6,820 bases of DNA from Coprobacillus sp. CAG:698 (lineage in GTDB: Bacteria > Bacillota_I > Bacilli_A > ML615J-28 > CAG-698): the NCBI GenBank assembly GCA_000431235.1, contig HF988728.1, forward strand, positions 1 to 6,820, given 5' to 3'. The notes beneath the pieces are model-generated. The model was not told the origin of the DNA and did no database searches. It saw nothing but the letters and a program-made list of their open reading frames with translations. Below are positions 6,691 through 6,820 of the stretch, one piece after another (position 1 is the stretch's first letter; each line of letters begins with the position of its first letter). The position numbers and the translations under genes were made by a program.

Positions 6691-6709
6691 GAGGGGTAAC
6701 CCTCTTTTT
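6691..6709 (+). terminator. Rho-independent terminator of operon B
   Basis: GAGGG (6691-6695), a GTAA loop (6696-6699), CCCTC (6700-6704) and TTTTT (6705-6709). The loop is a GNRA-type tetraloop (GUAA), which stabilises the short GC-rich stem. It stands out sharply in this AT-rich sequence and lies 22 nt after the displaced TOPRIM stop at 6668. That position supports the idea that the original gene ended at 6668 rather than 6546. Confidence 0.85.
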
Positions 6710-6779
6710 GATTTAAAAATCAAATGCCAATTTAACTAATCGCAGAATATACATCTTTTAACTCAAATATATTTATACA

Positions 6780-6808
6780 TTAAAAAAAGACTCGCTTCAT
6801 GGTATAAT
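6780..6808 (+). promoter_or_regulatory. Promoter for a gene beyond the right edge
   Basis: TTAAAA (6780-6785, four of six -35 bases), a 17-nt spacer, TG at 6800-6801 and TATAAT at 6803-6808, a TGGTATAAT extended -10. Transcription would begin near 6815 and run out of the window. No open frame begins before the edge. The stretch 6710-6779 shows nothing else that I can support. Confidence 0.6.
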
Positions 6809-6820
6809 TAATTGTCTATT

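Noticed and set aside
1..6820. UGA read as Trp (Mycoplasma code)
   Set aside because: All nine Trp codons are TGG and no gene contains an in-frame TGA.
1..6820. CRISPR arrays, transposases, tRNA or rRNA genes
   Set aside because: No regularly spaced repeats, transposase motifs, terminal inverted repeats or RNA gene sequences were seen on either strand.

Overview
The window is very AT-rich. It carries Firmicutes-style Shine-Dalgarno sites (AAAGGAG, AGGAGG) and extended -10 promoters. All nine Trp codons in its genes are TGG and no in-frame TGA occurs, so the standard bacterial code fits and a UGA=Trp Mycoplasma code is not needed. The best guess is a low-GC Bacillota or related gut lineage (Clostridia, Erysipelotrichia or RF39-like). 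This rests on composition, signals and protein style, not on a marker gene.

Layout: (1) 8-1889, minus strand: operon A, an ABC/AAA15-type ATPase followed by a TOPRIM-like protein, overlapping by 8 nt, with a strong promoter at 1915-1943. (2) 2108-4456, minus strand: a 782-residue protein with a type IV pilin N-terminus and a long, probably beta-rich exported body, ending in a hairpin terminator at 2044-2086. (3) 4457-4754: an AT-rich divergent intergenic region with a near-duplicate promoter segment. (4) 4755-6668, plus strand: operon B, a second, different ATPase plus TOPRIM-like pair, again overlapping by 8 nt. The TOPRIM gene appears to have lost one base near its 3' end; its C-terminal 44 codons continue in another frame. 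A strong GUAA-tetraloop terminator follows at 6691-6709. (5) 6710-6820: a promoter pointing out of the window.

The main theme is two distinct ATPase + TOPRIM cassettes on either side of a surface-type protein gene. ATPase/TOPRIM partnerships are known from anti-phage and abortive infection systems (OLD nucleases, PARIS AriA/AriB, AbiL, RloA/RloB-like pairs). The inference is that each ATPase senses or scaffolds and controls its TOPRIM partner, making this a small defence island in which the pilin-like gene may be a passenger or a surface partner. Neither pair can be assigned to a named system from sequence reading alone.
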